Shown here: positions 24,866-32,878 of the stretch, in pieces | Layout of the letters: every line of letters begins with the position of its first letter | Position numbering within the stretch: position 1 is the stretch's first letter | NCBI GenBank assembly: GCA_963743285.1 | Contig: CAVUPF010000002.1 | Coordinates: 62,001 to 126,000 of the forward strand | Length of the DNA: 64,000 nt | Reading direction: 5' to 3' | Source of the DNA: CAVUPF01 sp963743285 | GTDB lineage: Bacteria; Actinomycetota; Thermoleophilia; Solirubrobacterales; 70-9 | Program-made: the position numbers and the translations under genes | The notes under the pieces: model-generated | What the model was told of the DNA's origin: nothing | Seen by the model: the letters and a program-made list of their open reading frames with translations, nothing else | The model's database searches: none

Positions 24866-24871
24866 GATAAT
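24866..24871 (+). promoter_or_regulatory. -10 box of thiE
   Basis: GATAAT ends 6 bases before the ATG at 24878 and no ribosome site is present. This implies a leaderless thiE mRNA that does not contain the neighbouring riboswitch in sense orientation. Confidence 0.5.
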
Positions 24872-24877
24872 CGCCCT

Positions 24878-25564
24878 ATGAGCCTTGCTCCCCCAGAGGC
24901 CGCCGGCCCGCTGCGCCGCGAGCGCCTGCGCACCGCGCGCCTCTACTTCGTCTGCGACGCCCTGCCGCGCGGCGAAGAGCCCGAAGCGCTGCTGCGCGCC
25001 GCGCTGAGCGGCGGCGTCGACATCGTGCAGCTGCGCGAGAAGGAGCTGGGGCAGGAGGCGATCGAGCGCTCGGCGCGCACCTTCCGCCGCCTCTGCGACA
25101 CCTACAGCGCCCTCTTTATCGTCAACGACGACCCGCAGCTTGCGATCGCCTGCGACGCCGACGGCGTCCATCTAGGCCAGGACGACAGCTCTGTCTCAGA
25201 GGCGCGGGAGCTGCTCGGCCCCGAGGCGATCGTCGGCCACTCGACCCACAGCGAGGACCAGATCGCCGCGACCAGCGGGCAGCCGATCGACTACCTCAGC
25301 GTCGGGCCTGTTTGGGAGACGCCGACCAAGGCGGGACGCCCGGCGGTCGGGCTCGCCCTGGTCGAGCAGGCGGCGAAGAGCGCGGCCCACCCCTTCTTCG
25401 CGATCGGCGGCATCGATCCCTCAAACGCCGTGGAGGTGGTCAGAGCCGGGGCCCGGCGGCTCGGCGTGGTGCGGGCGATCCGCGACGCTGAGGATCCGGC
25501 CGCCGCGGCCGAATCGCTGCGACGGGCCTTTGCCGGCGCCGGGGAGTCTGCCCCCGGTGGCTGA
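24878..25564 (+). CDS. thiE: Thiamine-phosphate synthase
   Basis: This 228-residue TIM-barrel enzyme joins HMP pyrophosphate to thiazole phosphate. QLREKELGQ (pyrophosphate site), FIVNDDPQLA, GVHLGQDDSSV, GHSTHSEDQ, SVGPVWETPTKAG and AIGGIDPSN are all present. The ATG at 24878 is preferred over an in-frame ATG at 24839, because the upper start would overlap the promoter and the riboswitch strand. It is divergent from thiO-thiSG. The stop overlaps the next gene by 8 bases. Confidence 0.95.
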   Translation: MSLAPPEAAGPLRRERLRTARLYFVCDALPRGEEPEALLRAALSGGVDIVQLREKELGQEAIERSARTFRRLCDTYSALFIVNDDPQLAIACDADGVHLGQDDSSVSEARELLGPEAIVGHSTHSEDQIAATSGQPIDYLSVGPVWETPTKAGRPAVGLALVEQAAKSAAHPFFAIGGIDPSNAVEVVRAGARRLGVVRAIRDAEDPAAAAESLRRAFAGAGESAPGG

Positions 25565-26063
25565 GCAGCAGCGCAAACGCAAGCAGCGCAACGGGGCGCC
25601 GACCCCGCGCGAGCGCATGGAGCGGGGCTACGTCCGCGCCGAGGAGCGCAACCGCGAAGCACGCGAGGCGCTGCGGCCGCTGGCCGAGGGAGAGCGCCCG
25701 CTGGTCGTGACGATCGGCGCCGTCGTCGCCGCGCTGGTCGCGGCCTCGATCGTCGGCGGCTACCTGGTCGGGATTCAAGTCAGCGGCGCCCAACCCAAGC
25801 TGGCCCAGGTCGCGGCGCCCGCCCTGCTGATGGGGATCATGGCCTGGGGCATGTGGCGAGCCCGCTACTGGGCCGTGCTCGGCTTCCAGGTGGTTCTCGT
25901 TTTCCTCATCTTCAGCGCCGTCTTCGGGCTCGCGGTGCAGGCTGCGACCATCGCCCAGATCATCGCCACCCTCGGCCTGCTCATCGTCTCCGGCGGCTTC
26001 TTCTTCTTCATGATTAAGGCCATGGCTCAAATCCAAATGCCCCAGCGCCTTCCCCGGGAATGA
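25557..26063 (+). CDS. Four-helix integral membrane protein of unknown function
   Basis: About 168 residues: a charged, basic N-terminus (EQQRKRKQRNG ... RERMERGYVRAEERNRE) is followed by four hydrophobic segments (about 60-82, 90-108, 112-132, 138-160). I do not recognise the family. The GTG at 25557 overlaps the thiE stop and follows a GGGGAG ribosome site; an in-frame TTG at 25530 is less likely. Position after thiE suggests co-transcription, but a thiamin role, such as transport, is only a guess. Confidence 0.75.
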   Translation: MAEQQRKRKQRNGAPTPRERMERGYVRAEERNREAREALRPLAEGERPLVVTIGAVVAALVAASIVGGYLVGIQVSGAQPKLAQVAAPALLMGIMAWGMWRARYWAVLGFQVVLVFLIFSAVFGLAVQAATIAQIIATLGLLIVSGGFFFFMIKAMAQIQMPQRLPRE

Positions 26064-26085
26064 CCTTTCTATAGGCTCAGGCGCG

Positions 26086-27453
26086 ATGGCCGATTCCTTC
26101 GACTCGATCGTCATCGGCGGGGGCCCTGGCGGGTACGTCGCCGCGATCCGCGCGGCCCAGCTGGGCCGCAAGACGGCGGTGATCGAGCGCGACAAGCCAG
26201 GTGGGCGCTGCCTCAATTACGCCTGCATCCCGGCGAAGACGGTCCTGCACACGGCGGAGCTCTACGACCAGGCCAGGAACAGCGCCGACCTCGGCCTGGT
26301 CGTGAAGGACGCGTCAATCGACTGGGACGCGCTCGGCAGGCGCCGCGCTGCCGTCTCGGAATCGCTCTCCGGCGGGGTCAAGATGCTCTGGGACAAGAAC
26401 AAGGTGACGATGATCGAGGGCGAGGGCTCGCTCACCGCGGAGGGCAACGTCAGGGTCGGCGACACTGTCTATGAGGCGGGCGCGGTAGTGCTCGCCACCG
26501 GATCGGTCTCGCTGCCGATTCCCGGCGTGCAGTTCGGTGGCCGCGTACTTGACACCTGGGGCGCCTGGTCACTGCCCGAGCTGCCGAAGAAGATCGCCGT
26601 GGTCGGCGCCGGCGCCTCGGGCTGTGAGATCGCCTCCGCCTACGGCCGCTTCGGCGCCGAGGTGCTGCTGATCGAGATGCTCGATCAGATCCTCCCCGCC
26701 GAGGATCGCGACGTTGTCCGCGTCGTCGAGCGCGCCTTCAAAAAGCAGAACATCGCGATTTCCACCGGTGCGCCGGTCGAGAGCGTCGAGGCCGGCAAGA
26801 GCTCGGTCAAGCTCACCTACGGCGGCTCCTCGGCGGAGGTCGACTACCTCTTGATCGCCGGCGGCCGCGCGCCGGACACCGAGGGGCTGGGCCTCGCCGC
26901 GGCAGGGGTCGAGCTGGAGCAGAGCGGCAAGGTCAAGGTCGACCCCTACCAGCGCACCTCGAACCCCAAGGTCTACGCGATCGGCGACCTGGTCAATGCC
27001 AAGGCGCTTGCCCACAAGGCCTCCGAGGAGGGGGTCGTCGCGGTCGAGCACGCCGCGGGCGCGCCGACCCACCCGGTCGACCAGGGCCTGGTCGCCGGGG
27101 CCACCTTCTGCCAGCCCCAGGTGGCCAGCGTCGGACTGACCGAGGCGGCGGCCAAGGAGGCTGGGCACGAGGTAAAGGTAGGCAAGCTCAAACTGGGCGG
27201 GGTCGGCGCCGCGACCGTCTACGACGACAAAGACGGCCTCGTCAAGCTGGTCGTCGATGCCACCTACGGTGAGATCCTCGGCGCCCACATCGTCGGCAAC
27301 CGCGCCTGCGACATGGTCGCCGAGCTGGTCGCCACCATGGCCCTTGAGGGCGGCTACCAGGAGCTGGCCCGGATCGTCCACCCCCACCCGACGATCTCCG
27401 AGGCGATCCTCGACGCCGCCCGCGACGTCGACGGCTGGGCGATCCACGCCTGA
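26086..27453 (+). CDS. lpdA: Dihydrolipoyl dehydrogenase (E3)
   Basis: This 455-residue pyridine nucleotide-disulfide oxidoreductase has the FAD site IGGGPGGYVAA (about 9-20), the redox disulfide Cys42-LNYA-Cys47, the NAD site VVGAGASGCE (about 178) and a C-terminal HPHPTISE base that completes the partner subunit's active site. It reoxidises dihydrolipoyl E2 of the pyruvate dehydrogenase complex, whose E1 and E2 genes lie 2 kb downstream. A TAGGCT box ends 8 bases before the ATG. Confidence 0.96.
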   Translation: MADSFDSIVIGGGPGGYVAAIRAAQLGRKTAVIERDKPGGRCLNYACIPAKTVLHTAELYDQARNSADLGLVVKDASIDWDALGRRRAAVSESLSGGVKMLWDKNKVTMIEGEGSLTAEGNVRVGDTVYEAGAVVLATGSVSLPIPGVQFGGRVLDTWGAWSLPELPKKIAVVGAGASGCEIASAYGRFGAEVLLIEMLDQILPAEDRDVVRVVERAFKKQNIAISTGAPVESVEAGKSSVKLTYGGSSAEVDYLLIAGGRAPDTEGLGLAAAGVELEQSGKVKVDPYQRTSNPKVYAIGDLVNAKALAHKASEEGVVAVEHAAGAPTHPVDQGLVAGATFCQPQVASVGLTEAAAKEAGHEVKVGKLKLGGVGAATVYDDKDGLVKLVVDATYGEILGAHIVGNRACDMVAELVATMALEGGYQELARIVHPHPTISEAILDAARDVDGWAIHA

Positions 27454-27780
27454 GCGGCCGCCGGCGCCGCCGCTAGACCTGCCCGCCAGCCGCCGGCCCT
27501 CGATCCGGTAGTGAGTCAGTTTCGGACCCGGCGATGGCCGCTGGCGTCGCCGATCACGTTTGGATGACGAAAGAGATTGCGGGCGCTGCTCGACCTGCCA
27601 GAACAGAACCGGCTCCGACGCAGCCTCTCCTCAACGCCCTGCGACGCATCGGCCGCGCTTCCCGCGAGGTGGCGATGCGCGCCGTCCTTTCATGCCATCG
27701 ACCCTGAGGCCGCCACCTTCTGCCATCGCCTCGGACATCCAGCCCGCGAGCAAGGAGCCGCGCATCGTTGGTCCGGGGCT
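27454..27780. other. Gene-free stretch after lpdA
   Basis: No gene, RNA or clear terminator is recognised. A plus-strand frame (27577-27825) is open but has no start signal or family. Confidence 0.4.
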
Positions 27781-28266
27781 CTAACTGCGCTTGCGCTTGT
27801 GCAGCGCCTCGCGTGTGGCGTATAGCGCCGGCAGGGCGGCCCTGTCCTTCGGTCGCCCCAGTTGCTCCTTCGAGGAGATCACCTCCTCGATCGTGAGCAC
27901 GCGGACTGAGATATCGCCCAGCGCCAGCTCGATCGTGGCGACATCCTCAAAGCCGCCGATCCCGGCGGCGAGCGGCACTACGTCGAGCGGGCCGGCCTCG
28001 GTCTCAAAGCGCTGGCTCTGCCAGCCAAGGAAATCGGCGCTCTCCAGCTCGGCTGCGGCTTCAGTGCCTGCCACCCGAGCCTCCAACGCATTCAGTGCCT
28101 CCGCGAGTCGCTCGGCATTGTCCAGATCCCGCTTGGGCATCACGTCCAGATCCAGCGTGACTGTCGGGTTGCCTTGCAGCCAGGCCGCGACCGCCCCGAT
28201 CACGCAGAACTCGACCCCATACTCGAGCAGCGAGCGCAGCAGTCTCTCGGGATCGAGTTCGCTCAT
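27781..28266 (-). CDS. Nucleotidyltransferase-fold protein, probable toxin of an HTH-NTase module
   Basis: This 161-residue protein has the nucleotidyltransferase signature: a Gly-containing loop VIGAVAAWL (about 22-30) followed by TLDLDVMP (Asp39-x-Asp41, metal ligands), and a third acidic position is plausible in PLDVVPL. The C-terminus has TIEEVISSKEQLGRPKDRAALPAL, typical of this fold's KxxxxRxKD helix. It is related to the MenT/AbiEii-like toxin superfamily, in which nucleotides are added to RNA targets, but the exact subfamily is uncertain. The ATG overlaps the upstream HTH gene stop (ATGA). Confidence 0.75.
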   Translation of the reverse strand: MSELDPERLLRSLLEYGVEFCVIGAVAAWLQGNPTVTLDLDVMPKRDLDNAERLAEALNALEARVAGTEAAAELESADFLGWQSQRFETEAGPLDVVPLAAGIGGFEDVATIELALGDISVRVLTIEEVISSKEQLGRPKDRAALPALYATREALHKRKRS

Positions 28267-28577
28267 CCCGGCCCCTGGGCGCTCTCGCGCAGGCGCACGT
28301 AGCGCGGTAGGGCGCGGAGGCGCTGCTGGGGGGTGAGCTTGAGCAGAAGCTCAGCCAGCTCGACATCATGGGGATCTGGCAGCGGCTGAGCGACTACTTG
28401 CAACCGCTGTCCACATGCCGCCGCGATTCGCTCCAGCGTCTCCCATGAGGGGGTCGCGACATCGCGCTCATAACGCGTTATCGCCGGCTGCGAGGTCCCG
28501 GCTCGCCGCGCCAGGGCGCGCTGGGAGAGCCCTGCTGCGGTTCGCAGCTCGCGTACGAGTGTGGCGGTGGTACCAAT
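28263..28577 (-). CDS. XRE-family HTH protein, probable antitoxin/autoregulator
   Basis: This 104-residue protein is read from an ATT start. The HTH is clear: LVRELRTAAGLSQRALARRAG, then TSQPAITRYERDVATPSWETLERIAAAC. A C-terminal helix region follows (ELAELLLKLTPQQRLRALP). No ATG, GTG or TTG lies in frame before the HTH. The ATT sits 6 bases after a TAAGGT -10 box inside a palindromic operator, the same spacing as other leaderless genes here, so ATT is the best start candidate. It is coupled to the nucleotidyltransferase gene by a 4-base overlap. Confidence 0.7.
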   Translation of the reverse strand: MGTTATLVRELRTAAGLSQRALARRAGTSQPAITRYERDVATPSWETLERIAAACGQRLQVVAQPLPDPHDVELAELLLKLTPQQRLRALPRYVRLRESAQGPG

Positions 28578-28601
28578 TGCGATACCTTATCAGGTATCGC
28601 A
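28578..28601. promoter_or_regulatory. Palindromic operator/promoter of the XRE-NTase module
   Basis: A perfect inverted repeat, TGCGATACC-TTATCA-GGTATCGCA, has 9-base arms and a 6-base centre and lies directly before the XRE start. The -10 box TAAGGT overlaps its centre and right arm, so binding by the XRE protein would block RNA polymerase. Confidence 0.75.
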
Positions 28602-28885
28602 CCGGCGGCGACAGCTTCACTACCCAGCGGTAGATGGACAGGATAAAAGCCACCGGCTTTCCGTCTGTAGTTCCGAGAGTGTTTTAAGAAGATCGGGCGC
28701 GGTTTCTCGCCACTCCAAACCCTGCAGTTTAACCCGCATCTTGGCGGCTTTTTCCTGACGCACAGCCACTTTGGCTTTGCCCTCCCAGCGCTTTGAGGCA
28801 ACCCTTAGGTCCAATCTGACCACCCTCGATCCAGCGCTTTGCGAATCCCGGCCGCGATCGACACCTGAGCACCCTTCATGTCTCA
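28602..28885. other. Intergenic stretch upstream of the XRE gene
   Basis: The local GC content is lower than in the flanks. A minus-strand frame (28620-28886, 88 codons, ASKRWEGKAKVAVRQEKAAKM) has plausible composition but no start signal or family, so I do not call it a gene. Confidence 0.35.
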
Positions 28886-28897
28886 TAGAGTCGTGGC

Positions 28898-29488
28898 GTG
28901 ACAGAGATTCGCCTCAGCTTCTACTTCGACCTCGGCAGCCCCTACGCATACCTCGCCGCCGAGCGGATCAGCGGGCTCTTCACGGAAGCGGGGCTGGAGC
29001 AGCCGGAGTGGCAGCCGGTCCTCCTCGGCGGCCTGTTCAAGCGCTTCGAGCGGGACTCGTGGGCGAACGGCCCCGGGCGCGAGGAGGGGATCGCGGAGGT
29101 CGAGCGGCGCGCCTCCGCCTACGGCCTGCCGCCCCTGTCCTGGCCCGACCCCTGGCCCGGCAACACGTTGTTCGCGATGCGGGTCGCGACCTTCGCCAAG
29201 CAGGCCGGCCGCACCGTCTCCTTCTCCCTGGCGGCCTTCCGTCAGGCCTTCGCCGCCGGTCGCGACCTCTCCGACCCCGATAACGTGCTGATCGCCGCCG
29301 CCGCCTGCGAGCTTCACCCCAAGGCACTGCTCAAAGCGGTGCAGACCGCGCTCGTCAAGGACGCCCTGCGCGAGGCGACCGACCGCGCCGCCGAGCAGGG
29401 GGTGCGCGGCGTCCCCTCCCTGGCGGTCGGCGAGGAGGTGTTTTGGGGGGATGACCGGGTCGAGGAAGCGGTCGAAGCGGCAAGCTAA
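28898..29488 (+). CDS. DsbA-family protein, 2-hydroxychromene-2-carboxylate isomerase-like
   Basis: This 196-residue thioredoxin-fold protein has a helical insert. FYFDLGSPYAYLAAERI at the N-terminus is the HCCA-isomerase/DsbA-like signature (Ser in place of CxxC), and GVRGVPSLAVGEEVFWGDDRVEE at the C-terminus contains the cis-Pro loop. Relatives act as GSH-dependent isomerases or thiol oxidoreductases; without Cys at the active site, isomerase-type chemistry is more likely. The GTG lies 6 bases after a TAGAGT box, so the mRNA is probably leaderless. The pdh genes follow on the same strand after 11 bases. Confidence 0.85.
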   Translation: MTEIRLSFYFDLGSPYAYLAAERISGLFTEAGLEQPEWQPVLLGGLFKRFERDSWANGPGREEGIAEVERRASAYGLPPLSWPDPWPGNTLFAMRVATFAKQAGRTVSFSLAAFRQAFAAGRDLSDPDNVLIAAAACELHPKALLKAVQTALVKDALREATDRAAEQGVRGVPSLAVGEEVFWGDDRVEEAVEAAS

Positions 29489-29499
29489 GGTCAGTCCGC

Positions 29500-30675
29500 A
29501 TGGCCGACCACCCCGACGCCGCCACCTGTTATGAGCTGCTCGCCCGGATGGCGCTGATCCGGCGCTTTGAGGAGGAGGCGGGGCGCCAGTACCAGCGCGC
29601 CAAGGCGGGGGCTTCCTGCACCTGGCAATCGGCGAGGAGGCGACGATCGTCGGCACCGCCTCGGTGATGCGCGAGCAGGACTACCTGATCGGCTCCTACC
29701 GCACCCACGGCCACGCGATCGCCCGCGGCACCGAGCCGAAACGGGTGATGGCGGAGCTCTTTGGCCGGGTCGACGGGACCAGCGGCGGCCGGGGGCTCGA
29801 TGCACATCTTCGACCGCGCCAACCGCTTCATGGGCGGCTACGGGATCGTCGGCGGCAACCTGCCGATCGCCGCCGGCCTGGCCCTCTCCTCGGAGTACAA
29901 GGGCGAGGACGCAGTCACCGTCTGCATGTTCGGCGACGGCGCCTCCAACGCCGGCAACTTCGGCGAGACGATGAACCTGGCGGCGCTGTGGAGCCTGCCG
30001 GTCCTCTTCATGGTCGAGAACAACCTCTACGGGATGGGGACCTCGGTCGAGCGCCACTCCGCCCAGACCGACCTCTCCAAGAAGGCTGAGGGTTACGGCA
30101 TCCCCGGCAAACGGATCGACGGGATGGACGTGATCGCCGTCCGCGAGGGCGTCGCCGAGGGGATCCGACTCGCCCGCGAGGAGCGTCGCCCGACGATCCT
30201 CGAGGCCTTCACCTATCGCTATCGGGGCCACTCGGCCGCCGACCCCGAGGTCTACCGCGAGCCCGAGGAGGTCGAGGAGTGGCGCCAGAAAGACCCGGTC
30301 GAGACCTTCGCACGGCGCTGCGTTGGAGCCGGAGTGCTGGGGGAGCGCGAGGTGGGGGAAGCGCGCGAGAAGGCCGAGCGGGAGGTGGTGGCGGCGGTCG
30401 AGTTCGCCGATATGTCCCCCGAACCGCCGCTCGACACCCTCTATGAGCACCTCTACGTGCTCGACGGCGACAGCGGCTGGTACGCCGTCGATGAGCGCAG
30501 CCCGCATCCGCACCGCGGCGAGCGCGAGGACCGGATGCCCGATGCGGCGCGCGAGCTGGCAGAGGCGGGTGCCGCCTACGCAGGGCAGCCCGACGGTCCG
30601 CGCCCCAACCCCGCCGAGCACGGCGATGCCCAGGAGGGCGTCGAGCCGGAGGTCGCCGGGGAGGTTGAGGACTGA
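29500..30675 (+). CDS. pdhA: Pyruvate dehydrogenase E1 alpha subunit, two frameshifts
   Basis: E1 alpha decarboxylates pyruvate with ThDP. The protein is read in three frames: 29500-29610 (LLARMALIRRFEEEAGRQYQRAKAG), about 29612-29793 (FLHLAIGEEATIVGTASVMREQDYLIGSYRTHGHAIARG) and about 29796-30675. The last holds the ThDP/Mg motif GDGASNAGNFGE ... VENN. Each break falls in a run of five G (29607-29611 and 29791-29795) where six would restore the frame. With both corrected, the protein is a normal length of about 391 residues plus an acidic, proline-rich tail. Homopolymer sequence error is the likeliest cause, as pdhB and pdhC are intact. The stop overlaps the pdhB ATG. Confidence 0.92.
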
Positions 30676-31664
30676 TGGCGATGATCCGCATGCGTGAGGC
30701 CCTGCGCGACGCGATGGCCGAGGAGATGCGCCGCGACGAGGCGGTCTTCGTGATGGGCGAGGACGTCGGCGTCTTCCAGGGCGCGTACAAGGTGACCGCG
30801 GGGCTACTGGAGGAGTTCGGGGAGCGGCGCGTGCGCGACACGCCGATCTCCGAGAACACGATCGTCGGGACCGGGATCGGCGCGGCGATGGCCGGGCTGC
30901 GGCCGATCGTCGAGCTGATGACGGTCAACTTCTCGCTGCTGGCGCTCGACCAGATCGTCAATCACGCCGCCGCGATCCCCTACATGTTCAACGGCCAGGC
31001 GCGGGTACCGATGGTGATCCGGATGCCAGGCGGTGGCGGCCACCAGCTCGGCCCCACCCACTCCCACAGCCTCGAGGCCCTCTACCTCGGGGTCCCCGGG
31101 CTATTGGTCGCCTGCCCCTCGACGCCGGCCGACGGCAAGGCGCTGCTGAAGGCGGCGATCCGCGACGAGAACCCGGTCGTCTTCATCGAGCACGAGTCGC
31201 TCTACGGGACGCGGGGCGAGGTCGCCGAGGGCGAGGAGGAGGTGCTGCGCTTCGGCGAGGCGGCGGTGCGCCGGGAGGGCGGCGACGTGACGATCGTCGC
31301 GGTGCTGAAGATGGCGCAGGTGGCGGAGCGGGCGGCGATCCAGCTCTCCCACGAGCACGGGGTCGAGGCCGAGGTGATCGACCCGCGGACCCTGCGGCCT
31401 CTCGACCTCGACACGATCCTCGCCTCGGTGCGCAAGACGAGCCGGGCGGTGATCGTCGAGGAGGGATGGCCGCACGGCGGCGTCGGCGCCAACCTCTCGA
31501 CCCTGATCACCGAGCAGGCATTCGACTACCTCGACGCGCCGGTGCAGCGGGTCACCGGGGCGGATGTGCATATGCCGTACTCCAAGCGACTGGAGCAGGC
31601 CGCCATCCCGCACGAGGAGCACGTGGTGAAGGCGGCGCTGGCGGCGCTTGAGGGGTCGACCTGA
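30675..31664 (+). CDS. pdhB: Pyruvate dehydrogenase E1 beta subunit
   Basis: This 329-residue transketolase-like protein pairs with E1 alpha. MGEDVGVFQGAYKVT, RVRDTPISENTIVG, NHAAAIPYMFNGQ and the central GGGGHQLGPTHSHSLEALY segment are typical of E1 beta and contain the ThDP-activating Glu region. The C-terminal half has the KTSRAVIVEEGWPHGGVGANL interface segment. The start and stop overlap neighbours by 1 base each, so the E1-E2 genes are tightly coupled. Confidence 0.95.
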   Translation: MAMIRMREALRDAMAEEMRRDEAVFVMGEDVGVFQGAYKVTAGLLEEFGERRVRDTPISENTIVGTGIGAAMAGLRPIVELMTVNFSLLALDQIVNHAAAIPYMFNGQARVPMVIRMPGGGGHQLGPTHSHSLEALYLGVPGLLVACPSTPADGKALLKAAIRDENPVVFIEHESLYGTRGEVAEGEEEVLRFGEAAVRREGGDVTIVAVLKMAQVAERAAIQLSHEHGVEAEVIDPRTLRPLDLDTILASVRKTSRAVIVEEGWPHGGVGANLSTLITEQAFDYLDAPVQRVTGADVHMPYSKRLEQAAIPHEEHVVKAALAALEGST

Positions 31665-32878
31665 TGCCCGATGTCGTCATGCCGAGGCTCTCGGACTCGA
31701 TGGAGGAGGGGACGATCCTGCGCTGGTTAAAGCAGGTGGGCGAGGCGGTCGCCGTCGGTGATGAGCTGGTCGAGATCGAGACCGACAAGGCGAACATGGC
31801 CTACGAGAGCGACTTGTCGGGAACGCTGGTCGAGATCGTCGCCGCGGAGGGCGAGACCTTGCCGATCGGAAGCACCATCGCCCGGGTCGGCGGGGCTGGG
31901 GAGCCCTCCAAGAAGGGAAAGAAGGAGCGCAAGGCGGCGGCGGCCGATGCCCCTACCGGCGAGGCTGCGGCGCCGATCGCCCCTCCCAGCCTCACCGGTG
32001 AGCGGGCGAAAGCATCTCCCCTGGCTCGGCGGATGGCGAAGGAGAAGGGGCTGGACCTCTCCCAGCTCCGGGGGTCCGGGCCCGGGGGGCGGATCGTCAA
32101 GGCCGACGTCGAGGCGGCCGGCGGTCCCCCATCCACGGCCCCTACGCCGCCTCCTGCCGCGGTCTCAGGGCCCCCTGAGACCGCGAAGGGGCAGACCACC
32201 TTTGAGGACCTGAGCAAGCTCCAGGCGACGGTCGCGCGGCGGATGGCGGAGTCCAAGGCGACCGCGCCCCACTTCTACCTGAGTGCCGAGATCGACATGA
32301 GCCGGGCGGTCCAGGCGCGGGGGCGGATCAGGGCGGCGGCGGCAGAGGGCGAGGTGGTGCCCTCCTTCAACGACATGGTGCTGAAGGCATGCGCGATCGC
32401 CCTGCGCGAGCACCCACGCGCCAACGGCGCCTACCGCGACGGGCGCTTCGAGCTGTACTCGCGGGTCAACGTCGGGGTCGCGGTCGCCGGCGGCGGCGCC
32501 CTGGTCGTCCCCACCGTCTTTGACGCCGACCGCAAGGGCCTGCGCCAGATCGCTTCGGAGTCGCGCGCCCTGGCACAGCGCGTCCGCGACGCCCAGATCA
32601 CCCCACCCGAGCTCTCCGGGGCCACCTTCACGGTCTCCAACCTCGGCATGTACGGGATCGACAGCTTCGCGGCGGTGATCAACCCACCGCAGGCGGCGAT
32701 CCTCGCGGTCGGCGCGATCAGCGAGCGCCCGGCGGTTCGCGAGGGCGAGCTGGTCGTGGCCCACCTGATGTCCGTCACCCTTGCCTGCGATCACCGAATC
32801 CTCTACGGGGCCGAGGGAGGGGAGTTTCTTGGGCGCATCCGCTCCCTGCTCGAAGAGCCGCTTTCCCTAGCCCTTTGA
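31664..32878 (+). CDS. pdhC: Dihydrolipoyl acyltransferase (E2) of the pyruvate dehydrogenase complex
   Basis: This 404-residue E2 has one lipoyl domain (about 1-75, lipoyl-Lys42 in ETDKANM) and an Ala/Pro-rich linker. A peripheral subunit-binding domain follows (about 118-155, ASPLARRMAKEKGLDLSQLRG), and then a catalytic domain ending CDHRILYGAEGGEFL. In that motif the usual HxxxDG Asp is Tyr, which is frequent in this subgroup, and His is retained. The lipoyl group would be supplied by LipB and LipA encoded 2 kb downstream. The stop overlaps the convergent membrane-protein gene by 12 bases. Confidence 0.94.
   Translation: MPDVVMPRLSDSMEEGTILRWLKQVGEAVAVGDELVEIETDKANMAYESDLSGTLVEIVAAEGETLPIGSTIARVGGAGEPSKKGKKERKAAAADAPTGEAAAPIAPPSLTGERAKASPLARRMAKEKGLDLSQLRGSGPGGRIVKADVEAAGGPPSTAPTPPPAAVSGPPETAKGQTTFEDLSKLQATVARRMAESKATAPHFYLSAEIDMSRAVQARGRIRAAAAEGEVVPSFNDMVLKACAIALREHPRANGAYRDGRFELYSRVNVGVAVAGGGALVVPTVFDADRKGLRQIASESRALAQRVRDAQITPPELSGATFTVSNLGMYGIDSFAAVINPPQAAILAVGAISERPAVREGELVVAHLMSVTLACDHRILYGAEGGEFLGRIRSLLEEPLSLAL

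Noticed and set aside
24748..24933. N-terminal extension of ThiO to 24933
   Set aside because: It would translate through the TPP riboswitch and place residues with no ThiO character before the FAD motif; the TTG at 24747 has the ribosome site.
27454..27780. Small plus-strand gene after lpdA
   Set aside because: The frame is open but lacks a ribosome site, a promoter box and protein-like conservation.
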